From: Microtetraspora fusca
Lineage (GTDB): Bacteria; Actinomycetota; Actinomycetes; Streptosporangiales; Streptosporangiaceae
DNA: 64,000 bases
Reading direction: 5' to 3'
Assembly: GCF_001570365.1 (NCBI RefSeq)
Contig: NZ_BBYK01000040.1
Location: forward strand, 163,681 to 227,680
Positions 62,737 through 64,000 of the stretch are shown here, piece by piece. Positions within the stretch are counted from its first letter, which is position 1; each line of letters starts with the position of its first letter. Under the pieces are notes generated by a model. That model was not told the origin of the DNA, did not search any database, and saw only the letters and a program-made list of their open reading frames with translations. Position numbers and translations under genes: made by a program.

Positions 62737-64000
62737 ATGAGGACCAGCAGGCGGGGATTCTGGGCCGTGGCCGCGGGGCTCGCGGCGGTCGCGGCGGGCG
62801 CGGGCACCGACAGGGTGGTGGCGGTGGTCCGCCAGGCGGCGCCGGGGAGGCCCGGATCGGGAGACGACCCGCACCAGAGCGCAGGCCACATGGACGGCCT
62901 TCCCGGCGCGGATCAGGCGCGCGACCCGCAGCAGTCCGGCTCCTCCCCGACCGGCCGCGGCCCCGCCGACGCGGCGGACGTCCCCCACGGCCGCGGGATC
63001 ACCGTCGCGCTGACGCCGTTCGTGGACGCGCTCCGCGTCCCGCCGGTCATCCGCCCGAAGGGGCCGCGGCTGACGATCGACCTGCGTTCGGTGGACCGGC
63101 GGCTGCACTCGCAGCTCCCGCCGACCCGCCTGTGGACCTACGGCGGGCACTTCCCCGGCCCGACCATCGAGGTGCGGCGCGGGCAGCGGCTGGAGGTGGC
63201 CTGGCGGAACGCCATCGACGACGATCGGGTGCCGGTCACCGCGGTGGAGGTCTACGCGCCGGTGGGGGTGGAGCCCAACCCGTACGTCGTGCCGGGGCTC
63301 AGCGGGGGCACGCCACGCAAGGACGTGGCCGAGATCCCGCCGTGGCTGGTCGTGCACCTGCACGGCGCCGTCACGGGGGCGGGCCAGGACGGATGGTCGG
63401 AGAACGGGCAGTTCCCCGGCGAGACGCAGATCGTGGAGTACCTCAACGACCAGCCGGCGTCCACCCTGTGGTACCACGATCACTCGATGCACGTCTCGAC
63501 GTGGACGCTCTTCGCCGGGCTGATCGGCATGTACCTGATCAGGGACAAAGAGGAGGACCGGCTCGGGCTGCCGGGCGGCGACCGCGAGATCCCACTGGTG
63601 ATCACCGACCGCAACTTCGAGGTGGACGCGGAAGGACGGCTCACCGGCCGCCTGCTGCACAAGGTGACCTACGCCGACGCCGCGCCGCCGTACATCACGG
63701 CCGGGTTCCGCGGGCCGTACACGCTGGTCAACGGCACGATCTGGCCGCATCTGGACGTGGAGCCCGCCTGGTACCGGTTCCGGATACTCAACGCCTGCAA
63801 TACTCGCACGTACCACATGATGATCATCGATGAGAAGACCGGGCGGCCGGTGAAGGGAGCGGTGCGGCAGATCGGGACGGACGCCGGGCTCCTCCCCGCG
63901 CCCGTGACCGTCGACTCGCCGCTCATCCTGTCGCCCGGGGAGCGCGCGGACATCCTGGTCGACTTCTCACGATGCGGCGGGCGGCGGCTGCGGCTGGTGA
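62737..64000 (+). CDS. multicopper oxidase with Tat signal (3' end outside window)
   Basis: The frame is open from ATG 62737 to the window end (421 codons visible). A twin-arginine signal (MRTSRRGFWAVAAGLAAVAAGAG) is followed by cupredoxin domains with copper ligands in LVVHLHGAV and LWYHDHSMHVS. It resembles phenoxazinone synthase, CotA and bilirubin-oxidase-like enzymes. The remaining His-Cys ligands lie beyond the window. Substrate unknown. Confidence 0.88.
   Translation, partial: MRTSRRGFWAVAAGLAAVAAGAGTDRVVAVVRQAAPGRPGSGDDPHQSAGHMDGLPGADQARDPQQSGSSPTGRGPADAADVPHGRGITVALTPFVDALRVPPVIRPKGPRLTIDLRSVDRRLHSQLPPTRLWTYGGHFPGPTIEVRRGQRLEVAWRNAIDDDRVPVTAVEVYAPVGVEPNPYVVPGLSGGTPRKDVAEIPPWLVVHLHGAVTGAGQDGWSENGQFPGETQIVEYLNDQPASTLWYHDHSMHVSTWTLFAGLIGMYLIRDKEEDRLGLPGGDREIPLVITDRNFEVDAEGRLTGRLLHKVTYADAAPPYITAGFRGPYTLVNGTIWPHLDVEPAWYRFRILNACNTRTYHMMIIDEKTGRPVKGAVRQIGTDAGLLPAPVTVDSPLILSPGERADILVDFSRCGGRRLRLV

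Overview
The window is high-GC DNA (about 70% G+C) from an actinomycete. The markers are: a qcrCAB / ctaE / ctaCDF respiratory block with a di-haem QcrC and a small CtaF; a PimB-type mannosyltransferase; an actinobacterial Psp operon (pspA-pspAA-htpX-pspAB); a DUF3043 protein; a DasR-type operator; a cyclic-di-AMP riboswitch on a cell-wall hydrolase. Gene content and the many GTG starts fit the Streptosporangiales or a near relative better than Streptomyces or Mycobacterium; this placement is inference. From about 22.5 to 57 kb the order follows a chromosomal backbone known from Mycobacterium tuberculosis Rv2183c-Rv2204c and from Streptomyces, so the window is core chromosome with short accessory insertions. 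No tRNA, rRNA, insertion sequence, prophage or CRISPR array was seen.

Layout. 0-8.5 kb: an edge-truncated AAA ATPase with a nuclease-like C-terminus, thiI, an MHYT membrane sensor, a phosphofructokinase predicted to use pyrophosphate and lying behind a DasR-type site, glpK, and a PhoX-like protein. 8.8-12.4 kb: a large protein joining a caspase-like domain without its catalytic residues to a KAP-type P-loop NTPase; this is the best candidate for an undescribed conflict or defence protein. 12.5-17 kb: dps divergent from a MerR regulator and a VIT-vWA protein, with tandem palindromes at the MerR promoter. 17.5-22.5 kb: mmuM, plsC, an esterase, a secreted propeller-like protein and an endonuclease/exonuclease/phosphatase family enzyme. 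22.5-31 kb: glucokinase, the ArsA-SRPBCC-DUF5304 set, a phosphoesterase, fadD, pimB and an M48 protease.

31-42 kb: a secreted peptidase-like protein, two NlpC/P60 hydrolases, an NYN-domain protein, a DUF1023 hydrolase with a lipoprotein and a WXG100-like small protein, GNAT, a DnaQ-UvrC fusion, an AsnC-type protein and a decaying histidine kinase. The first hydrolase has a cAMP-receptor-protein site pair, a c-di-AMP riboswitch and a probable CTG start. 42-53 kb: trpD, a receiver-like protein, the cytochrome bc1-aa3 genes in two blocks (ctaE-qcrCAB and ctaC-ctaD-ctaF), and an L,D-transpeptidase. 52.7-57.8 kb: cysteine desulfurase-tusA, a CBS protein, adoK, erpA and nadA (sulfur, Fe-S and NAD). 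57.8-64 kb: the Psp envelope-stress operon, DUF3043, a membrane SMI1/KNR4 protein and an edge-truncated multicopper oxidase.

Translational coupling is common: 1-4 nt stop/start overlaps link ArsA, SRPBCC and DUF5304, qcrC-qcrA-qcrB, ctaC-ctaD-ctaF, desulfurase-tusA, the psp genes, and the DUF1023-lipoprotein pair. Most convergent gene pairs are separated by perfect hairpins.
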